NCBI GenBank assembly: GCA_946699065.1
Contig: CAMPDV010000359.1
Span: 248,001 to 312,000, forward strand
DNA length: 64,000 nt
Direction of reading: 5' to 3'
DNA from: Loxodes magnus
Lineage: Eukaryota > Ciliophora > Karyorelictea > Loxodida > Loxodidae
The notes below the pieces were generated by a model. It ran no database searches and was not told the origin of the DNA. It saw only the letters and a program-made list of their open reading frames with translations. Positions 49,584 through 60,700 of this stretch are shown here, in pieces (the first letter of the stretch is position 1; each line of letters opens with the position of its first letter). Made by a program: the position numbers and the translations under genes.

Positions 49584-50471
49584 TCATCTAAAATTTAACG
49601 TTAAACACTTTATTTAATTATTATAAAGCTTACTTTTCTTAATTACAAATAATTAATGGAAAAAACATTTTACGTTAATAAAAAAGTTAAAAAAAGTTAA
49701 AAAAAGTTAAAAAGCTTTGTTAAAGCCTTAGTAGTCAGCCATCTGACCTATTCTATCAGCTTGTCTCCATTAGTTTGTCTTGAATTTCTACTAGGCTTAG
49801 TTAGGCAGTGTATCACTTCATTAGCGCACCATCCTTTAATATTCTGAATAGTTTTCATCTTGCACTTAGCGTTCCTAATTATTTATCCAAGGATTAAGAT
49901 TTGAATTAAAGAATTTTTTTCTATAAATTTTTCCGCTTTATGTTGGATATATCCTAAATAGTTTTCTAAAAATATCTTATTTATTCTTTCTTTAAATTTC
50001 GCTTAGTTAGTTGCAGTATTTTCATTGGTGTTATTTATTGCACACGTAGCATTTTATTCTTATTTTAAATTATTATTCATGTAACACTTATTTAATTTAA
50101 ATTTACTACTTATTTTAAATAAACGTTTACTGCTTATTTTAATTTGAGGTTTCATTTTCTATTTCCATAGGATCTGATTAATTCTGTTAAATCGAAAATG
50201 GCGTAACCTGAATTTATTATTAAATTTAAAGAATTCTTTGTTCCAGTTTGTCTTCTATTTCTTATGATTATTAATATTGTTTCTCAAGCAAAGATGTTAT
50301 TAGTTTTTCTAATTTTTCTACTTTATCAGTGAGGTATCTATTTTTAAACATAAACTCTTTTAATGACTTAGATAATATTTCTATTTGAGTTTGTGTCGGA
50401 AGTTTTTTTAGTTCTGGATTTCCAAGTGGTTAATGTTCGTCATATCAATCATATTTCTCACTTTCACTCAT
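49584..50471 (-). CDS. Coiled-coil and zinc-knuckle-like protein
   Basis: ATG 50471 to TGA 49584-49586, 295 residues. The N-terminus (ESEKYDWYDEHQPLGNPELK) leads into a coiled coil (TDKVEKLEKLITSLLEKQYQ, SQEIEDKLEQRILQIQ). Near 160 lies CYVCNKQHQWKYC, a C-x2-C-x3-H-x4-C knuckle one residue shorter than the usual nucleic-acid-binding type. The C-terminal part is Gln-rich (SEYQRMVRQWSDTLPNQAQQ, WRQADRIGQMADYQGFNKAF). Coiled coil plus knuckle is the layout of many retroelement ORF1 or gag-like proteins and of some host RNA-binding proteins; no reverse transcriptase is adjacent. The last 30 residues after NKAFQ are low-complexity and the functional end may be near 49690. Confidence 0.5.
49681..49714. 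repeat. Short tandem repeat, 10-nt unit
   Basis: Three to four copies of a unit of the form AAAAAAAGTT. It overlaps the low-complexity 3' end of the zinc-knuckle ORF. Confidence 0.7.
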
Positions 50472-50562
50472 TGTAATTATTTCGCTTTTTTATTTTTTAG
50501 AGAATTTTCCTGTTTAAATGTTCTGTTCAAAGTTCTGTTATTTCTTAGAAGCAATTTTATGT

Positions 50563-50592
50563 ATAATTTAATAATAATAATAATAATATTAA
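50563..50592. repeat. AAT microsatellite
   Basis: Run of AAT/TAA triplets between the two - strand ORFs. Confidence 0.7.
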
Positions 50593-50627
50593 TTTTAAGT
50601 TTTCCGTTTTAGGGATTTCCAACCCCG

Positions 50628-51536
50628 TCAGGAATGCAGCAGTTCATGCTCCCTGGTGTTAAATATAAAAGTTCGGGTTGCCCAATTTTAGCGAGATTGG
50701 GAACTCGGATTTTTCCAAGTTTTCCCTCCTTTAACTTGCCTTAATTCCATCTTAATCTTGTATATTGAACTATCCGGGTCGCAATACATTCTTTTCATTC
50801 TTGCTTCTTGCTTCTTCTTTTTTTCTTCTTTTGTTGCTCTTGTATTCAATAGTTTCTTTATTTCTATTAGAATTTCTAACACTTCCGATAAAAATGTCAT
50901 ACGCTTCCGCAGCAGAAACATTTCTTTTTTTTAAAATTATTTTTCTTGATTTGTTTGCTCTTTCTAGGCTTCGATTTCCATTTGTATAGCTCCAGTTTCG
51001 CTTTACTCTTTCTTAAAAGTTTACAATTTCTCTTCTACTTTTCCGAGTCTGCTATCCAGTTCAGTCTGTTTCTAAAGCTAATTTTAGGACTCGTTAGTCT
51101 GACTTTGTGAGATATTCCAAAAGGCGTTAAGATCTCTTTCCAAGGACAAAAGTCTTGACTCAATTCCTTCTGCTAGGTCTAGCTTTGCCATCAGCATATC
51201 ATTGTCCTTTTTCAATCTCTTGACCTCTTCCTAGAGGTTCAGTACCACTTTGATGAACTACTCCATGCTCATCTGACCAGAAGGGTTGAACTCTGATACC
51301 TTCTGGTGGAGAACAGACTTCATCTGTTTCCTCGGTTTCTCGCTTGAGGTTGGAGTTTCCGTGTGTATATTCTTCAAGGTTGGCTTTCGTTCGTTTTGTT
51401 AGATTCCAAGTTGTTAGTTCAGTGTTGGTTAAGGTTGTGATAGAGAAGATTGTTAAGATTTGGTTTCTTGCTTCCTCCCTTCCTTTTTGGCTTAGGAAGA
51501 GGTGGTATAGAAGCCTGACTTGAAACCTTCAACCAT
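50628..51536 (-). CDS. Coiled-coil protein, unknown
   Basis: ATG 51536 to TGA 50628-50630, 302 residues, clearly GC-richer than the flanks. A low-complexity N-terminus (KSQQSSLSQPQPTLNQQLG) leads to ETPTSSEKPRKQMKSVLHQ, then FNPSGQMSMEQFIKVVLNLQ and a long coiled coil (EEVKRLKKDNDMLMAKLDLA, ESRLLSLERDLNAFWNI, LDSRLGKVEEKLQTFKKE). A basic segment (EEKKKKQEARMKRM) and a short tail ending HELLHS follow. It lies 156 bp upstream of the zinc-knuckle ORF on the same strand, so the two may form one unit, for example an ORF1-like pair of a non-LTR element. No enzyme domain is present. A host gene is equally possible. Confidence 0.5.
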
Positions 51537-53017
51537 TTTTTTATAGAAAAAAAATTTTATTTCAAATATTAAAGCTCATTACTCAATTAATTAAAATAGC
51601 TTTATTAATAATAGAAATAAATTAAAATTTCTATTTTTAAGATATTTCAAATTTATTTGCTTTTTGCTAAATAAATTTTATGGTCGAAAAATTAAAAATT
51701 CTATAAAATTTGTGCAGATATTCTCTTCACTAATTCAGCCTGACATTGTTAACTATTCCTATTATATCTTTTTTATACCTAAATTTGGAATCAATCTTAC
51801 TTTAATAAGACAGTAGATAAATTTTTTGGTGTTCTTTAGAAATTTAACTTTACTGATTTTCAGTGTTACCTGGAATTTTAATCAAATTTTTTAATTTCTA
51901 ATATCTTTAGTTTTTATTACTTAGCGAGATATCTTGTCTTTTGGATATTTCTCAACAAAAAAATTACTCTCTGAGTCTATAAATAAAGTTTAATAACTAC
52001 ATTGTAATTGTTCTCTATTTCTTTTTATTCTTTTCAATTATTTTTTTTATTTATATTATATTAGAATATTTTTTTCATAAATCTGTATGATTCTGATTAA
52101 TTTTTTCTCTTTTTTTATTAAATATACGGTTGAATATCAGTAAGAGTTTTTCTTAATTTTATTTATATATTTACCAATCTTTGACAGTTCTATTTTTTAG
52201 TTCACTCCTAATTCATTTAGACTGTTTATCTTATATTTCTTTAATTTGTTTATAGTAATCTCAATTTGTGCTTTTTATTCTTTAATTTTTTTATTTTAGT
52301 TGATAGATTGACTAAATTAACTATATAAAAGAAAATATACTTAGTACAGATAATTTTAAGAGAATATAAGCACATTTATATATAAAAAAATAGTTTACTG
52401 TAATGTTGCCAAAGATTAATAGAGTTAAACTAATATGTATCCAGCTTAAAATGATATCTTATAAATTTTATATTTGAAACAAATTTAACTATTTAAAAAG
52501 AAAATAGGATATAATTAGAATACATTTCAGTCAAAAAAATAAAACTTCAATAGATTTTACTTTATACTAGATATTTAAGTATAGTATTTAAACTTTAAAT
52601 AAATCATTTTGAAAAAATTTAAAGTATTCTTTTATAGAGAAATTAAAGAGAAAATAAGCTATTAGAATTAAACAAAATAGAAATGATTAATATCAGTACC
52701 TAGTTAGTAACCAATTAAGTTCTTAGCAAGCTAATTTCAACTCAAAAAGGCTTTTATAAGAATGATTGAGGAACTATAAAAGAAATTAAAAATTAATAGC
52801 TTGATCTTTCCTTTTAAGAGTTATAAAATCTAAGATAAAATTAATTTAAATGTAAGAAGCTGTTAATAATTAATTATTATATAAAAGTTGAACGTTAACT
52901 TGATGATTGGGCAAGAATATCTTAAAAATGAAAGAAGATATGGTTTAGTCAATTTTCAAGAATTAAAAATAAAATTAAGCTAGTTAGATTATTTAATTAT
53001 GTGAATTATTTAATTAA
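51537..53017. other. AT-rich DNA between the coiled-coil ORF and the LINE
   Basis: No motif or coherent frame found. It contains the AT-rich DNA into which the 3' end of the LINE was inserted. Confidence 0.4.
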
Positions 53018-53046
53018 TAAATAATAAATAAATAAATTTGATTATA

Positions 53047-53083
53047 GAGCGCGTAGCACCTCGTTGGTGCGCAGTTCTTTAAT
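53047..53083 (-). repeat. LINE 3' tail hairpin, reference copy
   Basis: Sense strand AACTGCGCACCAACGAGG then TGCTACGCGCTC, with an inner GCACC/GGTGC stem. It is the 3' end of the LINE and the anchor for the seven other copies. One base of the outer stem differs here from the GAGC form. Confidence 0.75.
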
Positions 53084-53090
53084 AAATGTT

Positions 53091-55890
53091 TCAATACATG
53101 TCTATTTCTTCAAGTAAGCCTTCAGGTAATAAAAATTCTTCTCTTATTAGTTCCATATCTTCATCATTTTCTTCTTCAATATCTCTTGTTCTTCTGTCTT
53201 CTATCTATCTACGTTTTATTGATTCTTTGTTACAAGCGTCCATTATTTTTTTTTACATACTTTGCTAATTTTCGTTTCTAATTCTTTTCTTCTTAATCAA
53301 ACTTTTATAAACTCATAAAAACTATCCTTTTCCTGCTCTATAATCTTTTCCTATTTCTTTTTTTCATTCAATTTTCTTTTCTAAGTATCCTTTTTTTTCT
53401 TTTTTCTAATATGTTTTTGATATAATCTTTTATTATCAAGTCAGTTTTAGCTCTTTTTTACTCTTCTTAGATTCTAATGAATTTTTCGAATTTTGCCGTA
53501 CCTCATATTATATCAAATAGTTCCATTCCTTGTCTTTCTACTCCTATTGTTCTTAACTTTCTAATACATATTTATCTATTTTCTTTGTATTCTGAGCATT
53601 TTTCTATGATATGCCTTTCTTTTTCTCTTGCATCATTACAGAAAGGGCATTTGCTTGTCGCAACTAGGTGTCTTTCTTTTAAACAATCCTGGCTCCCATT
53701 ACATCTCGTTCTTATTCTAAATATGTAGCATATTTCTTCTTTTCTATTTTTATTGCATCTCAGGTAATTGGGTGGTCCTACTACATATTCATCAAATCAT
53801 GTTTTTCTATACTGTAGAGTTGTTATCATTTACTCCATTCTTTCTCTATCTTCTATGTATACTCTATGTTCTCAAATTGCACGATTAATGTTTTTCTTCC
53901 TTTTTTGATTATTATTACCATCATCTATAAATATATTTTTGTCTTCAATTTTTAATTCTAATTTTATTGTCGTGCAGTATTGTTCAAAAATAAAGTTCTC
54001 TTCTTTACTTAGGTCGAACATTAATCCATCTACTGTTTTTCCTTAGTTACCTATTAGTCTGCCTCTTAATCTCAGCGTTTTCTGCCATAGGTAATGTTTA
54101 AATTTCATAAACTGTAACTCGTATTCTAGCATCTCATTTTACACTTAGAAAGGGGCATCTATGATTGCTCGTAAAGATTTTCTCTATATTATTTCTAATT
54201 GTTCCATCACTTATTTTCCTACAAATTATTCATAATATGGGATAACTTCTGTCCCATAGCTGAATACTGAGCTTACGAATGTTTTTATCATTATACCTGC
54301 GTTATATGGTGTTAATCCCTTATTCATTGTTATTTTACCCAGTATTCATGTTTACATCTTTTATGCTGCTTCTAGTCTGTTCTCCATGTGTTTTTAAAAG
54401 CTGATGGTTTCTTCTATTATATGCCCTAGGTACTAAAAGGACGTTACTCTTTCGATTCTTAAGTTTTCCACCTCAATAGTATTGCCTATATTTTCTCAGT
54501 TTCTATTTTCTGCTGCTTTTCATATCATTCATTTTGTTTTATCTGCAATTTCCAGTTTGTATTTTTCTGCCCATGAGGTTAAATTTTTGATTACTTCCTC
54601 TAATTATTCTCATTCACTTATTAAGGCTAGGTCATCTGCATATGCAAAACATCCTGCATATATTTCTTGTGTTTATCCCTCTTAGTTTTTAAAGTCTATC
54701 GTAATTCCTAGCTTTTAATATTCCAAGCTATGGAGAAGTCTTGCTATTATTAAGTTAAATAGTCTTGGCGACGTTATGCTTCCCTGTTTTAGTCCTTTAT
54801 TTGTCGCGAATGATTTTGCTATTTATTCATTGATTTTAAGTTTAATTTCTTCTTCACAGTAGAAGTTTGCTAGGAGTTTAATTATCTATTCCGGTACTTT
54901 TAGATCGTTTAGGATTTATCATATATCTTTTCTTTGCACCGAGTCGTACGCTTTTTTAATATCAACAAATATTACGAAAACATCTTTTTTGTTCCGTATT
55001 GATCATTCCTATACTGTTCTTAGGTTGAAAATTTATAGTGAGCATGATTTTCCTTTTTTAAAGCCATATTAATATTCGCTTTCATCATTATGCAGATATC
55101 CTTATAGTTGCTAGAAAATTCATGCATCTACTATTTTTAAAGCATGATTCAGTAAAGAGATTGGTCTATAATTCATCGGGTTCATCTGTCTCCTTTTTTG
55201 TATATTAATATTATGTATTATTATTTCATCTCTTAAGGTATTACTCCCTCTTAAATCATCTTAACTATCATTTTACATGTACTTCTGTTAGTTTTTTCTC
55301 GCCTGCTAATATTGTGCCTACTTGTATTTCATCAGGTCCTGCTGCTTTTCATTTCGCCAATTAGTTGATGATTTCTCAAATTTCATATTCGTTTACCACT
55401 ATTTATCTCTTGTTTAAGAATTTAGTTGGTAGCGTATTATCGCCATCTTCATACAGTTTCTACCATTCATTCCTGAAAGTATTAACATCCTCTTTTAATA
55501 AGGGTACTCATTAATTATTTTTTCTATTAAGTAAGCTTTTTAGTTTCTTTCACATATCTGCTAGACTTCCTTTATTTACATTGTCCATAAATAGGTTTAG
55601 TTAGTTTCTTTTATCTTTTTTTCTTGATTAAATGTATTCTTATCTTACTCTTTGGTATTCTCTTTGATTCTCAATTTATTGATTTTCATTTATTTGTTCT
55701 CTGTTCTTTACCCTTTATTTTAATTGTTTGCTGCATTTTCTAAAGATTTTATTACACTATTTTGTTGTTTCTGAATATTTATATATCTTAGAGTTTTATG
55801 CTTTGAATTTTCCACATACCATTTAAACTCCTTCTTATATCTTTTTCTTTCATCATTTATAAATCTATGTGCTGTTTAGGTTCTCAATAA
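53091..55890 (-). CDS. LINE reverse transcriptase with C-terminal zinc-binding region
   Basis: Reverse-transcriptase blocks follow in order: KAAGPDEIQVGTI near 55330; MNYRPISLLNHALKIVDAW near 55160; FVIFVDIKKAYDSVQRKDIW near 54965 (motif A); NKGLKQGSITSPRLFNLII near 54790 (motif B); CFAYADDLALIS near 54635 (motif C, catalytic Asp pair); SFQYLGHIIEE near 54430. A CPFCNDAREKERHIIEKC zinc-binding region typical of LINE C-termini lies near 53640. The tail is acidic (EEENDEDMELIREEF) and ends at TGA 53091-53093. Catalytic residues are present. The region upstream of the polymerase is helical and Gln/Lys-rich without an identifiable endonuclease. Gln is often TAA/TAG and Trp often TGA, so the element is adapted to this host's code rather than newly arrived from a standard-code genome. 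Confidence 0.8.
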
Positions 55891-56449
55891 TAAAATTAGA
55901 ATAGTTATATATCCAATTTTATTGTCAAGAACCATTAATTTCAATCTCTATTTATAAATAAGATCAGTATCAATTAAAATAAATAGATAAATATCATAAG
56001 AATATGATTATTTTACTTTATTCAATTTAATATGCTAAAGAAGACAATACAGTGAGCTAAAAACTTATTTCATGTACAAATATAAAATGGAAAAAAACTA
56101 TCTGCATATGAGGCATATTACTTAAGAAAAAAAGAGCAAATATTCTAGAATTAGTTCACTGAAATATGAATTAAATATCTACTAATAATTAAGCATTTAG
56201 AACTTTATTTTTATATAAATTTGATATTATTCTATCAATGAAGCACGACGTCATTAAAGCTTCGAATCAATATAAATTTTTTAGATACAGAGTTTTTTTC
56301 AATTGAAAATGTAAGAATTATAGAGTGTAATTAATTTTAAATATGAGATAGATTCTGGCTAAATGGAAACTCGATTTTATCTAAACTGTATGTTCGATTT
56401 CTTCTTATTAAAGTTAAGAAATAAATAAATTATAAAATACTTATTATAC

Positions 56450-56830
56450 CTTGTTAATGCGTAGCTCTTTTAATATTATAATTAAAAAAATTTTCTCATA
56501 CTTCTTGTTTTCATTTAGCAGAACAATGAGTCATTGTTAGCTACTCTAAATAGCAATCTACTTATTAGAAATTATTCTCGAATCTTGAACCAAATGCAGT
56601 ATTCTTGAAAAAGAACCAATTAAGAATTAGTAATTAAGTCGTTAATAGGCTAGTCAGTAAAATGTGTAAACTGCTAGAGAGAAATATCGGGTAAAATAGG
56701 TTTACAACTTAAGAACTTGTCAACCGTTCTCCTTGGTTGCATCTAGTGCTAGATTATTCGCAATGCCACATACACTGCATCAGATTAACTATTAGTTCTA
56801 CTAAGCAAACGACATAATTATTTTATATAA
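56450..56830 (-). mobile_element. SINE-like retroposon, long copy 2
   Basis: Full-length homologue of 606-1012 in the opposite orientation, diverged by many substitutions and small gaps. Landmarks shared in order include AGTGTAT, AATCT, GCACTAGAT, TTTTACTGAC, the AAGATT block and ATGACTCATTG. The tail hairpin at 56450-56480 has lost its last bases. Substitutions in the head keep the hairpins paired (see copy 1). Confidence 0.65.
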
Positions 56831-57748
56831 TATTTTAAAACATACTATATAAAACAGAGTAAAAATATTAATACTTTATAGATTAAAAATACTAAATTTT
56901 GAAATTATACTTAGAGAAACAGAAGTTGAAATATATAATCAATTAACAAAGATAATTTTTAAACACTACTTTAGCTTTAACTAAAAAAATGAAAATAAAA
57001 TAATTTATTTAATTTTAAGATTTTAATACTTTTAATTATGACCATAAGTTAAAAGTATTAATTTAAATTCAATGATTATTAACTTTAATTAGAAATAAAT
57101 GAATAAAAAGATTTAAAAGACTAAAATAAATATTAAATGAAAATTGTTGAAATAATAATAAAAATTATAAATTTTTGAAAAAAAAATACTAATAAATTTT
57201 AAGAAAAAATAAAAAAAGGTTTAGTGTCGCTATAAAAATCAAGAAATTGAAAGAAAATAAAATAAGAGTGCAAAAGTAATTTTAGAAACAATTTAACTTT
57301 CATAAAGAAAAAAATTATGTTTTTATAAATTTTTTTACTGATAATGCATGTTTAAAAAAATTAGAAAAAAACAATTTAAAAAAAGTAAAAAAACTTAAAA
57401 AAATATAAAAACCTTTAATGATCTTAAAAACATATAAGTCTTGTAATGTTTGAGTAAATAAAAAAAAATTTATAAATTTTATATCCAGAATAGAATTTGT
57501 CCTAAAAGAAAGTTAAAAAGAATTTACTTTAAAAAACAATAATTACGAAGTCTAAAAATTTTTTAAGAATAAAAAAAAAAAATTTGAATTTTTCTTTATT
57601 TTAGAATAAATTTTTTTAAATAACTTTGTATTTTCAAATAAAATAAAAGTAATGATGAGAAAATCGATTAAATCAAAGTAAGAAATGAAAAAATAAACAA
57701 ACAAATTAAAGAAAAAAAAAATAGAATATGTATGAGAAATTTTAAAAA
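56831..57748. other. A-rich DNA upstream of the WD40-TRP gene
   Basis: Dominated by A runs on the + strand. No gene or motif visible. It must contain the promoter of the downstream gene. Confidence 0.4.
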
Positions 57749-60700
57749 ATGAAAAGGATAAAAATAATTTTTTTGGATCTTTTAGAAATAGATACTATGA
57801 AAGGTCATACAGATTCTGTTTTTAACGTTGCTTTCAGTCCTGATGGAAATAAACTCGCTAGCTCTTCAAAAGATAATACAATTAAACTCTGAAACCTTTA
57901 AACAGTGCAAGAAATAATAACACTCCAAGGACATACAAGCTATGTTTTTAACGTTACTTTCAGTCCTGATGGAAATACTCTCGCTAGCTCTTCTGGTGAT
58001 TAGACAATCAAACTCTGAAACCTTAAAACACTCTAAGAAATAATAACACTCCAAGGACATACAGATGATGTCTTAAACGTTACTTTCAGTCCTGATAGAA
58101 ATACACTCGCTAGCTCTTCAAAAGATAAAACAATCAAACTCTGAAACCTTAAAACACTCTAAGAAATAATAACACTCGAAGGACATACAGATTCTGTTTA
58201 AAACGTTACTTTCAGTCCTGATGGAAATACTCTCGCTAGCTCTTCTTATGATAAAACAATTAAACTCTGAAACCTTAAAACACTCTAAGAAATAATTACA
58301 CTCAAAGGACATACAAATTCTGTTTAAAACGTTGCTTTCAGTCCTGATGGAAATACTCTCGCTAGCTCTTCAAGTGATAAAACTATCAAACTCTGAAACC
58401 TTTTAACACTCTAAGAAATAATTACACTTAAAGGACATACAAACTTTGTATTAAACGTTGCTTTCAGTCCTGATGGAAATACTCTCGCTAGCTCATCAAG
58501 CGATAAAACTATCAAACTCTGAAACCTTTAAACACTCTAAGAAATAATTACACTCAAAGGACATACATATTTTGTTTATAGCGTTACTTTCAGTCCTGAT
58601 GGAAATAAACTCGCTAGCTCTTCCGGTGATAAAACAATCAAACTCTGAAACCTTTAAAAACATTAAGAAATAACAACACTCAAAGGACATACAAATTCTG
58701 TTTTAAACATTGCTTTCAGTCCTGATGGAAATACACTAGCTAGCTCTTCAAGTGATAAAACAATTAAACTCTGAAACCTTAAAACACTCTAAGAAATAAT
58801 AACACTCAAAGGACATACATATTATGTTTATAGCGTTGCTTTCAGTCCTGATGGAAATACACTCGCTAGCTCTTCAAAAGATAAATCAATCAAACTCTGA
58901 AACCTTAAAACACTCTAAGAAATAATTACACTAAAAGGACATACAAACTATGTTTATAACGTTGCTTTCAGTCCTGATGGAAATACTCTCGCTAGCTCTT
59001 CAAAAGATAAAACAATAAAAATCTGAAACCTTTAAACACTCTAAGAAATAATAACACTTAAAGGACATACAAATTCAGTTTTAAACGTTACTTTCAGTCC
59101 TGATGGAAATACTCTCGCTAGCTCTTCAAGTGATAAAACAATCAAACTCTGAAACTTTTAATCACTCTAAGAAATAATTACATTCGAAGGACATACAAAT
59201 TCTGTTTTAAACGTTGATTTCAGTCCTGATGGAAATACACTCGCTAGCTCTTCAAGTGATTAAACAATCAAACTCTGAAACCTTTACACATTCTAAGAAA
59301 TAATTACACTAAAAGGACATACAAATTCTGTTTAAAAACGTTACTTTCAGTCCTGATGGAAAATACACTAGCTAGCTCTTCAAGTGATTAAACAATTAAA
59401 CTCTGAAACCTTTAATCACTCTAAGAAATAACAACACTCAAAGGACATACAAACTATGTTTAAAACGTTGCTTTCAGTCCTGATGGAAATACTCTCGCTA
59501 GCTCTTCTTATGATAAAACAATCAAACTCTGAATTCTAAAAACACTCTAAGAAAATATTGCACTCAAAGGACATACAAATTCTGTTTAAAACGTTGCTTT
59601 CAGTCCTGATGGAAATACTCTTGCTAGCTCTTCTTAAGATAATACTATTAAACTCTGAAACCTTTACACACTCTAAGAAATAATTTCACTCTAAGGACAT
59701 ACAAACTTTGTTTATGGCGTTACTTTCAGTCCTGATGGAAATAAACTCGCTAGCTCTGCAAAAGATAAAACAATCAAACTCTGAAACCTTAAAACACTCT
59801 AAGAAATAATTACACTCAAAGGACATACAAATTCTGTTTTAAACGTTGCTTTCAGTCCTGATGGAAATAAACTCGCTAGCTCTTCAAGTGATAAAACAAT
59901 CAAACTCTGAAACCTTTAATCACTCTAAGAAATAATAACACTCGAAGGACATACAAATTCTGTTTATAACGTTGCTTTCAGTCCTGATGGAAATAAACTC
60001 GCTAGCTCTTCTGGTGATTAAACAATTAAACTCTGAAACCTTTAAACACTCTAAGAAATAATTACACTAAAAGGACATACAGATTCTGTTTAAAACGTTA
60101 CTTTCAGTCCTGATGGAAATAAACTCGCTAGCTCTTCAAGTGATTAAACAATCAAACTCTGAAACCTTTAAACACTCTAAGAAATAACAACACTCGAAGG
60201 ACATACAAATTCTGTTTAAAACGTTGCTTTCAGTCCTGATGGAAATACTCTCGCTAGCTCTTCTGGTGATTAAACAATCAAACTCTGAAACCTTAAAACA
60301 CTCTAAGAAATAATTACACTAAAAGGACATACAGATTCTGTTTAAAACGTTACTTTCAGTCCTGATGGAAATACACTCGCTAGCTCTTCAAAAGATAAAA
60401 TAATCAAATTCTGGAATCTTTAACCTATATATTCTTCTCTTTAGTTTAGGTTTTTTTAGTATTCCGATTTTTTCTAAAAAGTAGTAATTCTAGTTTGGTC
60501 TTTTTTTTTTGCCTTTATAATAAGATTCATTGTTACTTTTACTAAATACTTGGTTCAATTTATTTTCTTCTAACATTTAAATGATATCTTCATGAAATTG
60601 CTAATTTACAAAATTTTTGTTTACTCCTCTTCATTTCTGTTCTTTTTTGGGAAAGACTGAGATTTTAAAATAAGCTATTAAAATCTTTTAAATATAGTTG

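Larger units (their letters stand above)
53018..55900 (-). mobile_element. LINE (non-LTR retrotransposon), nearly complete ORF
   Basis: A 2.9-kb unit read on the - strand. It ends with the shared tail hairpin (53047-53080) and a TTTA-type repeat (53018-53040), and its ORF stops 11 bp before the hairpin. Upstream of about 55900 no endonuclease domain is visible, so the element is probably 5'-truncated or encodes it in lost sequence. Coherence over nearly 3 kb suggests a recent insertion. Three single-base shifts, all in A/T homopolymers (near 53390, 55205 and 55620), interrupt the frame. It is the likely autonomous partner of the SINE-like copies in this window. Confidence 0.8.

Noticed and set aside
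57866-58690. Repeated - strand frames of 64 codons ([17 protein letters not shown] type)
   Set aside because: They recur because they are the antisense of the WD40 repeats, which carry the conserved protein signal on the + strand.
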